Of a stretch of DNA of 64,000 nucleotides, positions 1 to 8,962 are shown in pieces. Every line of letters begins with the position of its first letter. The first letter of the stretch is position 1. A program made the translations under genes and the position numbers. This stretch comes from Streptomyces sp. NBC_01465 (GTDB lineage Bacteria; Actinomycetota; Actinomycetes; Streptomycetales; Streptomycetaceae): the NCBI RefSeq assembly GCF_036227325.1, contig NZ_CP109467.1, positions 6,014,001 to 6,078,000 on the forward strand, read 5' to 3'. The notes beneath the pieces were generated by a model, which was given only the letters and a program-made list of their open reading frames with translations, did not search any database and had not been told where the DNA came from.

Positions 1-1919
1 TCGACGGGGTCGACACCGTCTCCAAACCGCAGATCAGCGAGGACGGGCGGACCGGATACGTCACCGTCACCTTCGACGAGCAGTCCGACTCCATACCGAA
101 GGCGCAGGCCCAGGCCGTCGTCGACACCGCGAAGGCGGCCGAGGGCGACGGACTGCAGGTCGAGCTCGGCGGCAGCGCCATCGCGCTGACCGAGAAGTCC
201 AGCGCCAACATCAGCGAGATCGTCGGCGTGAGCGTCGCCGCCGTCGTGCTCTTCCTGGCCTTCGGATCGTTCGCCGCCAGCATGCTGCCCATCGCCACCG
301 CGCTGGTGAGCGTCGGGACCGCGTACGCCGGCATCACCCTGCTCGGGCATGTGATGACGGTCGCCGACTTCGCCCCGATGCTGGGGACCCTGATCGGGCT
401 CGGCGTCGGCATCGACTACGCGCTGTTCATCGTGACCAGATACCGCAAGGGGCTCCGGCGCGGGCTGCCGGTCGGCGAGGCAGTCGTCAGTGCGGTCACC
501 ACCACCGGGCGGGCCGTCGTCTTCGCGGGGGCCACCGTCTGCATCGCGCTCCTCGGGATGCTGATCCTGCGCCTCAGCTTCCTCAACGGCGTCGCGATCG
601 CCGCCTCGCTCACCGTGGTGCTGACCGTCGCCGCCTCGGTGACGCTGCTGCCCGCCCTCCTCTCGTACATCGGGATGCGCGCCCTCAGCCGGCGCGAGCG
701 CCGCGAGCTCACCGAGCACGGCCCGCGCCCCGAGCTGCCCACCGGGCTCGCCGCCCGCTGGTCGGTCTTCGTCGAGCGCCACCCCAAGCTGCTCGGCGCG
801 ATCGCCGCCGTGGTGATGCTGGGGCTCGCCGTGCCGACGCTGGGGCTGCATCTGGGCACCTCCGACCAGGGCAACAACCCGGCGTCCTCGACCACCCGGC
901 AGGCGTACGACCTGCTCGCCCAGGGGTACGGACCCGGGGTCAACGGGCCGCTCACCCTGGTCGCCGAGATGGACGGGGCCGCCGACCGCCTCGCGATGGA
1001 CCAGCTGCCGGAGCAGCTGCGCGCCACCGAGGGGGTCGCCTCCGTCAGCCCGATCACGTACAACGGCAGCGGCGACACGGCCGTGGTCACCGTCGTGCCC
1101 GACTCCTCGCCGCAGTCGCAGCAGACCAGCGACCTGGTGGAGCGGCTGCGCACCGACGTGCTGCCGAAGGCCGAGAGCGGCAGCTCGCTCGACGTCCACG
1201 TCGGGGGAGTGACCGCCTCCTACGACGACTTCGCCGAGGTGATCGTCGGGAAGCTGCCGCTCTTCGTGGGGTCCGTGATCGCCCTGGGGTGCGTGCTTCT
1301 GCTCCTTGCCTTCCGGTCGGTCGGCATCCCGCTCAAGGCCGCCGCGATGAACGTGGCCGCCGTCGCCTCCGCCTTCGGGATCGTCGTCGCCGTCTTCCAG
1401 TGGGGCTGGGGGAGCGAGCTGCTCGGGCTCGGGAGCGCCGGGCCCATCGAGCCCTTCCTGCCCGTGATCATGGTCTCCGTGCTCTTCGGGCTCTCCATGG
1501 ACTACCAGGTCTTCCTGGTCAGCCGGATGTACGAGGAGTGGCTGGAGACCGGCGACAACCGGCGGGCGGTACGGGTCGGCCTCGCCGAGACCAGCCGGGT
1601 GATCAACTCCGCCGCCGTGATCATGATCTCGGTCTTCCTGGCCTTCGTCCTGAGCGGCGAGCGCGCGATCGCGATGTTCGGGATCGGGCTCGCGGCGGCC
1701 GTGGCGCTGGACGCCTTCGTCCTCCGTACGCTCCTGGTGCCGGCCCTGATGCACCTGCTGGGCGGTGCGAACTGGTGGCTGCCCGGCTGGCTGGACCGGC
1801 GCCTGCCGCGGATCAGCATCGAGCCGCCCGAGTGCCGTACGCGTGCGAGGATCCCGGAGCAGGGACACACCGCAGTGGAGGAGAACGATGTTCGCGATAT
1901 CGCTGGGCGACGGCGCTGA
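1..1919 (+). CDS. MMPL family transporter (5' end outside window)
   Basis: RND-type MMPL exporter, a proton-driven inner-membrane protein for lipids or hydrophobic small molecules. The frame is open from base 3, so about 638 C-terminal residues are seen and the true start lies upstream. The visible part begins in the first extracytoplasmic loop, followed by membrane helices, a second porter loop (about 870-1230) and a second helix bundle. Both repeats keep the Asp-Tyr pair expected for proton relay: 'GIDYALFIVTRY' near 412 and 'SMDYQVFLVSRM' near 1498. The tail is short and charged and overlaps the next gene's start by 32 bases. Family assignment is firm; substrate is unknown. Confidence 0.9.
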   Translation, partial: DGVDTVSKPQISEDGRTGYVTVTFDEQSDSIPKAQAQAVVDTAKAAEGDGLQVELGGSAIALTEKSSANISEIVGVSVAAVVLFLAFGSFAASMLPIATALVSVGTAYAGITLLGHVMTVADFAPMLGTLIGLGVGIDYALFIVTRYRKGLRRGLPVGEAVVSAVTTTGRAVVFAGATVCIALLGMLILRLSFLNGVAIAASLTVVLTVAASVTLLPALLSYIGMRALSRRERRELTEHGPRPELPTGLAARWSVFVERHPKLLGAIAAVVMLGLAVPTLGLHLGTSDQGNNPASSTTRQAYDLLAQGYGPGVNGPLTLVAEMDGAADRLAMDQLPEQLRATEGVASVSPITYNGSGDTAVVTVVPDSSPQSQQTSDLVERLRTDVLPKAESGSSLDVHVGGVTASYDDFAEVIVGKLPLFVGSVIALGCVLLLLAFRSVGIPLKAAAMNVAAVASAFGIVVAVFQWGWGSELLGLGSAGPIEPFLPVIMVSVLFGLSMDYQVFLVSRMYEEWLETGDNRRAVRVGLAETSRVINSAAVIMISVFLAFVLSGERAIAMFGIGLAAAVALDAFVLRTLLVPALMHLLGGANWWLPGWLDRRLPRISIEPPECRTRARIPEQGHTAVEENDVRDIAGRRR

Positions 1920-2442
1920 GCTGAAGCCCCTGGAGCCCTGGCGGGCCGGGGAGTTCCTGGCCCACGTCGACCGGGGCCGGGAGTTCATCGGCCAGTACAT
2001 CGGCTTCGCCGACGTCAACAAGGACCTGGAGTCGGCACGGGCCTTCCTCCAGGCGTACGCCGAGAAGCAGGCCGCCGACGGGGGCCGCATCTATGGCATC
2101 TGGCTGGACGGCACCCTGGTCGGCGGCGTCCTCTTCCGTATCTTCGACACCGCCTTGGAAACCTGCGAGGTCGGCTGCTGGCTGGAGCCCTCGGCCACCG
2201 GGCGCGGGCTCGTCACCCGGGCGATCGGCGTGCTCATCGACTGGGCCGTCGAGGAGCGCGGAATGCACCGGGTGGAGTGGATGGCGGCCTCCGGCAACAC
2301 CGCCAGCATCAGCGTCGCCAAGCGGCTCGGTATGAAGCACGACGGGACGCTGCGGGAGGCGTACCCGTACAAGGGCGTACGGCACGACGAGGAGATCTGG
2401 TCGGTCCTGGCACCCGAGTGGAGAGCTCACAGGGAACGTTAA
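1888..2442 (+). CDS. GNAT acetyltransferase, RimJ/RimL type
   Basis: Acetyl-CoA N-acetyltransferase of 184 residues resembling the RimJ/RimL branch, which modify N-termini of ribosomal proteins or small amines. The ATG at 1888 was chosen because GGAGGAG sits 8 bases upstream, inside the end of the MMPL gene, and the protein then begins directly with the fold ('MFAISLGDGAELKPL'). Motif A is seen as 'LEPSATGRGLVTRAIG', where RGL replaces the usual Q/RGxGxG/A loop, and the C-terminal 'NTASISVAKRLGMKHDG' is the typical RimJ/L signature. Overlap with the MMPL gene suggests co-transcription. The substrate cannot be told from sequence. Confidence 0.85.
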   Translation: MFAISLGDGAELKPLEPWRAGEFLAHVDRGREFIGQYIGFADVNKDLESARAFLQAYAEKQAADGGRIYGIWLDGTLVGGVLFRIFDTALETCEVGCWLEPSATGRGLVTRAIGVLIDWAVEERGMHRVEWMAASGNTASISVAKRLGMKHDGTLREAYPYKGVRHDEEIWSVLAPEWRAHRER

Positions 2443-2464
2443 GGGGACTCTCAGAAACGCCCCC

Positions 2465-2470
2465 TAGCGT
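2465..2470 (+). promoter_or_regulatory. -10-like TAGCGT box before leaderless start
   Basis: TAGCGT ends 7 bases before the ATG at 2478 and there is no clear ribosome binding site. This fits a -10 element giving a leaderless mRNA, common in Streptomyces. No good -35 is seen. Confidence 0.4.
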
Positions 2471-2477
2471 GCGGCGC

Positions 2478-3059
2478 ATGAACGCCACCACCAAGACCGA
2501 AACGACCGACGAGACTGCTGCCGAGGCGCAGGCCGCCAAGGCACAGGCCGCCGAGGCCGAGGAGGCCGCGGCGGAGGCTGTCGCGGACGACGAGGACGAC
2601 GACGCCGACCTCGACGCACTGCTCGCCGCGGAAGAGGCCGAAGAGGCCGCCTCCTCCACCGGGATCAAGTCCGGCGCCGCGGCCGTCGTCGCCGCAGCCC
2701 TCGGCTTCCTCTCCCTCAGCGGCACCTGGCTCGGCACCGTCGAGGGCGCCCGCGAGACGCTCAACGGCCAGGTCAACCTGACCTCGACCGCCAGCACCGC
2801 AGCCCAGATCAAGGAGGGCTACGTCGACGGCTGGCACGCGACCGCTGCCGTCGGCGGCATCTTCGCCCTCCTCGCCCTGATCGTCGGCGTGGTCGTCATC
2901 GCCGTCGTGCCGGCCTTCGGGACCCCCGGCCGCAAGCAGCCGAACTGGATCAAGTCCGTGGCCTGGGGCGGCATCGCCCTCGGCGTCGTCGGCCTGCTGG
3001 TCGCGATCGCCACGTACACCGGCTTCTTCGCCGGCACCCCCGTGGTGCCCAGCGCCTAA
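2478..3059 (+). CDS. Membrane protein with acidic Ala/Glu-rich N-terminus
   Basis: Protein of 193 residues, function unknown. Residues 1-60 are a low-complexity Ala/Glu/Asp stretch, likely cytoplasmic and possibly coiled coil. Three hydrophobic helices follow: about 65-85, 118-143 (containing 'GIFALLALIVGVVVIAVV') and 158-182, with a Thr/Asn-rich loop between the first two and a basic 'GRKQPNW' loop. The ATG at 2478 has no RBS but a TAGCGT box 7 bases upstream. A strong hairpin follows the stop, so the gene probably forms its own transcript. I recognise it only as a conserved actinobacterial membrane protein. Confidence 0.75.
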   Translation: MNATTKTETTDETAAEAQAAKAQAAEAEEAAAEAVADDEDDDADLDALLAAEEAEEAASSTGIKSGAAAVVAAALGFLSLSGTWLGTVEGARETLNGQVNLTSTASTAAQIKEGYVDGWHATAAVGGIFALLALIVGVVVIAVVPAFGTPGRKQPNWIKSVAWGGIALGVVGLLVAIATYTGFFAGTPVVPSA

Positions 3060-3068
3060 GCACTTCCC

Positions 3069-3120
3069 AAGGGGCCTTAGGCCGTACGCACCTCCCCGCG
3101 TACGCCGCCTAAGGCCCCTT
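3069..3120 (+). terminator. Hairpin terminator
   Basis: Perfect 14-bp arms, 3069-3082 ('aaggggccttaggc') and 3107-3120, with a further inner CGTACGC/GCGTACG stem. There is no T-run, as is usual in Streptomyces. It lies 9 bases after the membrane protein stop. Confidence 0.85.
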
Positions 3121-3226
3121 CGTCGTGGAGATGCGGCACTCTCCCGATGTGGCGGTACCCCCTGGGAGACGAAAGTAGAGACATCGCAGAGAGCGACAAC
3201 TCACCTTCGAAACAGGGGAACACACC

Positions 3227-3385
3227 ATGTTCGAGTACGAGATCCAGAAGCTCCGTGCAGCCGACCTCATGGAGCAGGCCCACCACCACCGCCTCGTCAA
3301 CGAGATCCGCAAGGCCCGCCGCGACGCCCGTCGCGCCGACCGTCGAGTCAGCGCCCTGCGCGCCCGGTTCGTCCGTGCCGCGTGA
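3227..3385 (+). CDS. Small basic protein, 52 aa
   Basis: Short ORF beginning 'MFEYEIQKLRAADLMEQA' and ending in an Arg-rich stretch ('RKARRDARRADRR'). The composition suggests one or two amphipathic helices with a strongly basic C-terminal half, which could bind nucleic acid or membrane. AGGGG lies 8 bases before the ATG, and codon positions show the expected GC bias. It is followed by the LAL regulator gene (start 3439, 53 bases after this stop) and could share its transcript. It resembles small proteins commonly annotated as hypothetical in Streptomyces. No function can be given. Confidence 0.6.
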   Translation: MFEYEIQKLRAADLMEQAHHHRLVNEIRKARRDARRADRRVSALRARFVRAA

Positions 3386-3438
3386 TGCGCCTCGCACCGC
3401 TCCCCTCGTCGGGTGCCGCACTGCCGGAAGGCTGTGCG

Positions 3439-6400
3439 ATGCTCGGCACTGTGGAGAACACGTCCGTCAGCCCGGTGTTCGTCGGTCGTGCCGATGAACT
3501 CACCACCCTGAACGATGCGCTCGCCCGCGCTGCCGCGGGCGAGCCGCAGGCGTTGCTGCTCGGGGGCGAGGCCGGGGTCGGCAAGACCCGCCTCGTCGAG
3601 GAGTTCATCGCCGGGGCCTGCCGCGGAGACGCGGTCGTCGCGCTCGGCGGATGCGTCGAGATCGGCGCGGACGGACTCCCGTACGCCCCCTTCTCCACCG
3701 CGCTGCGCTCCCTGCGCCGCCAGCTGCCCGACGAGCTGGCCGCGGCCGCCGAGGGGCAGGAGGACGAACTGGCCCGGCTGCTGCCCGAAATGGGCGAGAC
3801 CGGCAGCAACTCCCGCAACGAGGACGGCACCGCACGCCTCTTCGAGCTCACTGTCCGCCTGCTGGAGCGGATAGCCGCCGACCGCACGGTCGTGCTCGTC
3901 CTGGAGGACATGCACTGGGCGGACGCCTCCACCCGGCATCTGCTCTCCTACATCTTCCGCACCCTGCGCCGGGGCCGCATCGTCGTCCTCGCCACCTACC
4001 GGGCCGACGACATCCACCGCCGCCACCCGCTGCGCCCGCTCCTGGCCGAACTGGACCGGCTGCGTACGGTACGGCGCATCGAGCTCTCCCGCTTCACCCG
4101 CTCCGAGGTCCAGCGCCAGCTGACCGGAATCCTCGCCGCCGAACCCGACCCGCGCCTCGCCGACGACATCTTCGCCCGCTCCGACGGCAACGCCTTCTTC
4201 GTCGAAGAGCTCGCCGTCTGCAGCTCGAACGACTGCGTGACCGGCATCAGCGACTCCCTGCGCGACCTGCTCATGGTCCGGGTCGAGACGCTCCCCGAGA
4301 ACGCTCAGCGCGTGGTGCGCTTCGTCGCCGAAGGCGGCTCCACCGTCGAATACCCGCTGCTCGCGGCGGTCGCCCGGCTCCCGGAGGACGACCTCATCGA
4401 GGCGCTGCGGGCCGCCGTCGGCGCCAACATCCTGCTGGCCACCCCGGACGGCGACGGCTACCGCTTCCGGCACTCCCTGGTACGCGAGGCCGTCAGCGAC
4501 GACCTGCTGCCGGGCGAGCGCTCCAGGCTCAACCGGCGCTGCGCGGAGGCCCTGGAGGCCGACCCCACGCTGGTACGGGCGGACGAGCGCACCACCCGCC
4601 TGGCCGGCTACTGGTACTACGCGCACGACGCCGCCAAAGCCCTGCCCGCCGTACTGAACGCCTCCGTCGAGGCGCGGCGCCGGCACGCCTACTCCGAGCA
4701 ACTGCGGCTCCTGGAGCGGGCGATGGAGGTCTGGGACAGCGCCCCCGCCGAGGTGCGGCGCGCCCTGCGGCCCCTCGACTACGCCGATGCCTACCCGGCC
4801 TGCGACTGCGCGCCCGGCTCCACGGCAGTCCTGCGCTATCTCGACCTGATGGCCGAGGCGACCGTCGCCGCCCGCTTCTGCGGGGAACGCGAACGCGCCC
4901 TGAAGATCTGCAAGAAGGCACTGCGGATCCTCGAGGACGGGGAGCCCGACCCCCTGCGCGCCGCCTGGTTCTGGACCGAGCGCTCCCGGCTGATGCAGAA
5001 CCTGGGCCGGGGCGACGGCTGGGCGGAGATCGCGAAGGCCCAGGAGCTGGTGCGCGGCCTCTCGCCGTCCGCCGTGCACGCGACCGTGCTCGCCACCGCC
5101 GCAGGCTGGGGCATGCTCCACGAGCCCGGCCCCGACAGCCTCGCCGCCGCCGAGCGCGCCGTGGAGTACGCGAAGCTGGTCGACGCCGAAGACATCGAAC
5201 TGAACGCCCTGCTCACCCTCGGCACACTCCTCGTCGACTCCGGTGACGTCGAGCGGGGCATCGCCGTCATGCGCGACACCCTCAAGCGCACCGGTGAGCT
5301 GGGCCTGATCGCCGAACTCGGGCGCGGCCACACGAACCTGGCCTCGATCCTCGAAGCCGTCGGCCGCTCCCGCGAGGCGATCGAGGTGGCCGACGCCGGA
5401 GTCGAACTGGCCCGCACCTACGGCCTGAGCGACAACGAGGCCTGGGTCCGTATGAACATGGCCGAGTCGCTCCTCTCGCTCGGCCGCTGGGACGACCTCG
5501 TGGGCTGCGCCCAACGCGTGCTCGACGCCGCGCACAGCATCGCGCCGCGCGGCGGCGTCACCCTGCAGATGGCCGCCCTCGCCCTGGCCCGCGGCGAACT
5601 CGACGCATCCGCGGCCCACTTGGCTGCTTCACTCGAACACTTCGGCACCCACGACCCGATGCCCCAGCACTCGATCCCGGTCTCCAGGATCACCCTGGGG
5701 ATCGCCGCCGGACAGGGCCGCCTCGACGACGCCCGCGCCGAACTGGCCCGCACCGTGGAGGTCGGCTTCGCGCCCGGCACCCAGCGCTTCGCCTGGCCAC
5801 TGCTGTTCGCCGCGGCCACCGCCGAGGCGAACACCCGCGGACTGCCCTCCGCGGAAGCCGGACGCGACACCATCCTGACCCTGATCCGCACGACCGCGCG
5901 CAAGCTCGCCACCCCGGCACCCGTCTGGCTGGCGTTCTCCCTCCTCGTCGCCGCCGAGGCCGACCGCGCCGAGGGCACCGACCGCTCCGAGCGCTGGGCC
6001 GAGGCGGTCACCGCCCTGGAAAAGGTGGAGCGCCCGTACGAACTCGCCCAGGCCCGCCACCACTGGGCGGCCGCACTCCTCGCCGAGGGCGGCGACCGCG
6101 AGGCCGCCGGGGACCTGCTCAGGCTGGTCCACGCCATGGCTGCCCAGCTGGGCGCCCGGCCTCTGAGCGAGGAGACCGCACTGCTCGCCCAGCGCGCCCG
6201 GATCCCGCTCACCGCACCCGTCCCCGGCGACGCATCCGCCGCCCCGGACGACGGTTTCGGCCTGACCAGCCGGGAACAGGACGTGCTGCGTCTGGTCGCG
6301 GCCGGCCGGTCCAACCGTCAGATCGCCGAGGAGCTGTTCATCTCGCCCAAGACGGCGAGCGTGCACGTCTCCAACATCCTGGCGAAGCTGGGCGTCACGG

Positions 6401-6489
6401 GCCGCGGCGAGGCCGCCGCACTCGCCCACCGGCTGCGGCTGTTCCCGCAGGAGCCCTCGGACGCGGAGGTCACTCGGGCCGTCGGATGA
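3439..6489 (+). CDS. LAL-family LuxR transcriptional regulator with AAA ATPase
   Basis: Large ATP-binding LuxR (LAL/MalT-like) activator of 1016 residues. Walker A 'GGEAGVGKT' is at residues 42-50, and Walker B 'VLVLEDMHWAD' with the acidic pair at 156-157 follows. A long alpha-helical middle of TPR-like repeats carries the signal-sensing part. The C-terminus (about 940-1005) is a LuxR helix-turn-helix: 'LTSREQDVLRLVAAG' then 'NRQIAEELFISPKTASVHV'. The frame is open upstream to 3382, but the ATG at 3439 has GGAAG at the right spacing and starts close to the ATPase domain. The 3' end overlaps the convergent small gene by 20 bases. Target genes are unknown; many relatives control secondary metabolism or sugar use. 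Confidence 0.9.
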   Translation: MLGTVENTSVSPVFVGRADELTTLNDALARAAAGEPQALLLGGEAGVGKTRLVEEFIAGACRGDAVVALGGCVEIGADGLPYAPFSTALRSLRRQLPDELAAAAEGQEDELARLLPEMGETGSNSRNEDGTARLFELTVRLLERIAADRTVVLVLEDMHWADASTRHLLSYIFRTLRRGRIVVLATYRADDIHRRHPLRPLLAELDRLRTVRRIELSRFTRSEVQRQLTGILAAEPDPRLADDIFARSDGNAFFVEELAVCSSNDCVTGISDSLRDLLMVRVETLPENAQRVVRFVAEGGSTVEYPLLAAVARLPEDDLIEALRAAVGANILLATPDGDGYRFRHSLVREAVSDDLLPGERSRLNRRCAEALEADPTLVRADERTTRLAGYWYYAHDAAKALPAVLNASVEARRRHAYSEQLRLLERAMEVWDSAPAEVRRALRPLDYADAYPACDCAPGSTAVLRYLDLMAEATVAARFCGERERALKICKKALRILEDGEPDPLRAAWFWTERSRLMQNLGRGDGWAEIAKAQELVRGLSPSAVHATVLATAAGWGMLHEPGPDSLAAAERAVEYAKLVDAEDIELNALLTLGTLLVDSGDVERGIAVMRDTLKRTGELGLIAELGRGHTNLASILEAVGRSREAIEVADAGVELARTYGLSDNEAWVRMNMAESLLSLGRWDDLVGCAQRVLDAAHSIAPRGGVTLQMAALALARGELDASAAHLAASLEHFGTHDPMPQHSIPVSRITLGIAAGQGRLDDARAELARTVEVGFAPGTQRFAWPLLFAAATAEANTRGLPSAEAGRDTILTLIRTTARKLATPAPVWLAFSLLVAAEADRAEGTDRSERWAEAVTALEKVERPYELAQARHHWAAALLAEGGDREAAGDLLRLVHAMAAQLGARPLSEETALLAQRARIPLTAPVPGDASAAPDDGFGLTSREQDVLRLVAAGRSNRQIAEELFISPKTASVHVSNILAKLGVTGRGEAAALAHRLRLFPQEPSDAEVTRAVG

Positions 6490-6631
6490 CCACCTTGCCC
6501 GAGGTCAGGTCTATCGGTCCCCGGCCCGGGTCGGTGTCTCCCAGCTCGACCCGGGACAGCTCCAGGCGCTTCTGTTCGTCGTCGGTGTGCTTGCGCGACG
6601 GCGCGAACAGCTGCTCGATCATGTTGAACAT
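6470..6631 (-). CDS. DUF6191-like small protein, 53 aa
   Basis: Small protein on the minus strand starting 'MFNMIEQLFAPSRKHTDDEQ' and ending 'GPIDLTSGKVVIRRPE'. The conserved core 'LFAPSRKHTDDE..RLEL.RV' and 'PGRGPIDL.SGKVV' match what I know as the DUF6191 family of actinobacteria. AGGGGG lies 5 bases before the ATG at 6631. The gene is convergent to the LAL regulator, overlapping its last 20 bases. It has no membrane segment or signal peptide. Function is unknown. A plus-strand frame over the same bases has atypical composition and no RBS, so it was discarded. Confidence 0.7.
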   Translation of the reverse strand: MFNMIEQLFAPSRKHTDDEQKRLELSRVELGDTDPGRGPIDLTSGKVVIRRPE

Positions 6632-6673
6632 TCGGCCCCCTGTCGGGTGTCCCCTGCTTCAGCGTAACCCCGG

Positions 6674-7852
6674 CTACCGCACCTCCAGCTGAAGAATCCG
6701 GTCGTCCCCCGCCGAGGGCGTGCCCCGCGAGTCCGTCTCACTGGTCACCAGCCAGAGCCGGTCCCCGCCCGCGGCGACCACCGTGCGCAGCCGTCCGTAC
6801 TCGCCCTCGAGGAACGCCTGCGGCTCGGCCACCGGCTTCGCGCCGTCCAGCGGGATCCGCCAGAGCCGCTCCCCGCGCAGCCCCGCCATCCAGACCGACC
6901 CCTGGACCACGGCGATACCGCTCGGCGAGGCGTCGGAGGTGTGCCACTGCTCCACCGGATCGACGTAGCCCTCCTTCTTCTCCTTGCCCTCGACCACGGG
7001 CCAGCCGTAGTTCCTCCCCGGTTCGATCAGATTCAGCTCGTCCCAGGTGTCCTGGCCGAACTCCGAGGCCCACAGCCGGTTCTGGGCGTCCCAGGCGAGA
7101 CCCTGCACATTCCGGTGCCCGTACGTGTAGACCACGGAGTCCGCATCGGGATTGCCGGGGGCCGGCTGCCCGTCCGGCGTCATCCGCAGGATCTTCCCCG
7201 CGAGGGCGTTCTTCTCCTGGGCCAGCCCGCGCTCGCCCGTCTCGCCCGCCCCCGCGTAGAGCATCTTGTCCGGGCCGAAGGCGATCCGCCCGCCGTTGTG
7301 GATCGAGCCCTTGTGGATGCCCTTGAAGATGGTGTCCGGAGCGCCCAGCTGACGCCCGGCGGGCTGCTTCTCGTCGTACAGCATCCGCGCGATGCGGTTG
7401 TCGGACGCGGTGGTGAAGTACGCATAGACCATCTGGTCCGAGGCGTACGAAGGAGAGAGCGCGATCCCCAGCAGCCCGCCCTCCCCGCCGGGCGCGACCC
7501 CGGGAACGGACCCGACCAGCGTCTTCTTCCCGCTCTTCCCGTCGATCCGCGTGATCGTCCCCTCGTCCCGCGAGGAGACCAGCAGATCCCCGTCCGGCAG
7601 CGGAGCGAGCCCCCAGGGCGACTTGAGGCCCGTGGTGAGGGTGGAGACGACCTTCACGGAACCCTTGGCCGGAGGCGCCTCGGCGGACGGCCCGCCCGAG
7701 GGGGAGGGGGTGAAGGGGGCGGTCGCTCTGGGATTGGTGTGGGTGGGCGCCGCTTCGCCCCCCGACGACGAGGAGCACCCGGCGGACAGCAGCAGCACCG
7801 CAGCGGTCAACGCGGCTGCCACGGCTGGTCGTTGCACAGTTCGCACGGTCAT
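6674..7852 (-). CDS. PQQ-dependent sugar dehydrogenase (GSDH family) lipoprotein
   Basis: Secreted soluble aldose/sorbosone-type dehydrogenase of 392 residues, a six-bladed propeller that oxidises sugars with PQQ. The ATG at 7852 was chosen over 7888 because GAAGGG precedes it and a lipoprotein signal follows ('AAVLLLSAGCSSSS', lipobox LSAGC). A Thr/Pro/Ser-rich linker leads to the catalytic domain from 'STLTTGLKSPWGLAPLPDG'. Family motifs include 'GEGGLLGIALSPSYASD', 'HNGGRIAFGPDKMLY', 'YGHRNVQGLAWD' and 'NYGWPVVEG'. It is likely anchored on the outer face of the membrane. It lies 64 bases downstream of the aldo/keto reductase gene on the same strand. True substrate and PQQ use are unproven; many actinobacterial homologues are uncharacterised. 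Confidence 0.85.
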   Translation of the reverse strand: MTVRTVQRPAVAAALTAAVLLLSAGCSSSSGGEAAPTHTNPRATAPFTPSPSGGPSAEAPPAKGSVKVVSTLTTGLKSPWGLAPLPDGDLLVSSRDEGTITRIDGKSGKKTLVGSVPGVAPGGEGGLLGIALSPSYASDQMVYAYFTTASDNRIARMLYDEKQPAGRQLGAPDTIFKGIHKGSIHNGGRIAFGPDKMLYAGAGETGERGLAQEKNALAGKILRMTPDGQPAPGNPDADSVVYTYGHRNVQGLAWDAQNRLWASEFGQDTWDELNLIEPGRNYGWPVVEGKEKKEGYVDPVEQWHTSDASPSGIAVVQGSVWMAGLRGERLWRIPLDGAKPVAEPQAFLEGEYGRLRTVVAAGGDRLWLVTSETDSRGTPSAGDDRILQLEVR

Positions 7853-7916
7853 CCCGATCCCTTCGACGACGGCACAGCTACTTTTCATACACCGCTCGGC
7901 TGTCGAAGGTTCCCGT

Positions 7917-8915
7917 TCAGTCCCAGGAACCTTGCGCCGGCGGCAGCCCCGCTATCTCCGTCAGATCCGCGTCGGTCAGCACCAGCCCCGCCGCCCCTGC
8001 GTTCTCCCTCACCCACTCCTCGCGCTTGGCCCCGGGCACCGGCACCACCTGCCGCCCCCTCCCCAGCACCCAGGCGAGCGCCACCTGCGCCGGAGTCGTC
8101 TCCTCGCCGTGGCGCCGCGCGATCCGCCGCAGCCCGGCCACCACCGGCTGATTGGCCGCCATCATCTCGGCCGTGAAGCGCGGATGCCTGGCCCGTACGT
8201 CGTCCGGCTCGAAGCCCTGCCCCGGCGTCAGCCTCCCCGCCAGGAAGCCGTTCCCCAGCGGCATCGCCGCCAGAAATCCGACCCCCCGCGCCTCGCACCA
8301 CGGCAGCAGCGCATCCAGCGCCTCCGGCGACCACACCGAGAGCTCCGCCTGGACCGCGCTCACCGGGAACACCTGCTGCACACGCTCGAGTTGCCGCACA
8401 GTCTGGTCGTGCAGCCGCGCGCCCGAACGCCGTGCCGCACGCGCCCCGACCGCACAGAACCCCAGCGCCCGCACCTTCCCCGCGCCCACCAGCTCCGCCA
8501 TCGCACCCCAGGTCTCCTCCACCGGCACCTCGGGATCGGCCCGGTGCAGCTGATAGAGGTCGATCACATCGGTGCCGAGCCGCCGCAGCGAGGCGTCGCA
8601 CGCCCTCCGTACATAACTCGGCCGCCCGTCGGCCACCACATGCTGCTCGCCCACCAGGAGCCCGCACTTGGTGGAGACGAAGGCGTCCGCCCGCCGCTCC
8701 TTGAGCACCCGGCCCAGGAGCAGTTCATTGGTGAACGGGCCGTACATGTCGGCCGTGTCCAGCAGCGAGGAACCTGCGTCCAGCGCGGTGTGCACGGCCC
8801 GCAGCGAACGGCTCCCGCTCTGCTCGGATCCGCTGTAGGCCCAGCTCATCGGCATGCATCCGAGCCCGATCGCGCCCACTTCGAGCGCCGCCGCCCCGAT
8901 TGTCCTGCGCTCCAC
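7917..8915 (-). CDS. Aldo/keto reductase
   Basis: NADP(H)-dependent aldo/keto reductase of 332 residues with a (beta/alpha)8 barrel. The catalytic tetrad is visible: Asp and Tyr in 'LDTADMYGPFTNE', Lys in 'FVSTKCG', His in 'DLYQLHRADP'. The C-terminal cofactor-binding part is 'VVPVPGAKREEWVREN'. The GTG start at 8915 gives a normal N-terminus ('MERRTIGAAALEVGAIGLG'). The gene is divergent from the D-2-hydroxyacid dehydrogenase across 47 bases, so both may share a control region. Substrate unknown. Confidence 0.88.
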   Translation of the reverse strand: MERRTIGAAALEVGAIGLGCMPMSWAYSGSEQSGSRSLRAVHTALDAGSSLLDTADMYGPFTNELLLGRVLKERRADAFVSTKCGLLVGEQHVVADGRPSYVRRACDASLRRLGTDVIDLYQLHRADPEVPVEETWGAMAELVGAGKVRALGFCAVGARAARRSGARLHDQTVRQLERVQQVFPVSAVQAELSVWSPEALDALLPWCEARGVGFLAAMPLGNGFLAGRLTPGQGFEPDDVRARHPRFTAEMMAANQPVVAGLRRIARRHGEETTPAQVALAWVLGRGRQVVPVPGAKREEWVRENAGAAGLVLTDADLTEIAGLPPAQGSWD

Positions 8916-8949
8916 CTGGCCGCATCCTCCCTGTTCCCGGCCACCAAAC

Positions 8950-8955
8950 TAACCT
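8950..8955 (+). promoter_or_regulatory. -10-like TAACCT box
   Basis: TAACCT ends 7 bases before the ATG at 8963, which has no Shine-Dalgarno. This suggests a leaderless transcript from the short divergent region. Confidence 0.4.
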
Positions 8956-8962
8956 CCTGACC

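Noticed and set aside
3109..5619. 836-aa open frame on the minus strand across the LAL regulator
   Set aside because: Antisense shadow of a GC-rich gene: Gly/Gln/Val-rich low-information product, no domain, no RBS; the plus-strand frame has clear Walker and LuxR motifs.
6486..6692. 68-aa plus-strand frame after the LAL regulator
   Set aside because: Ser/Arg-rich, no RBS, and the minus strand carries the conserved 53-aa DUF6191-like gene here.
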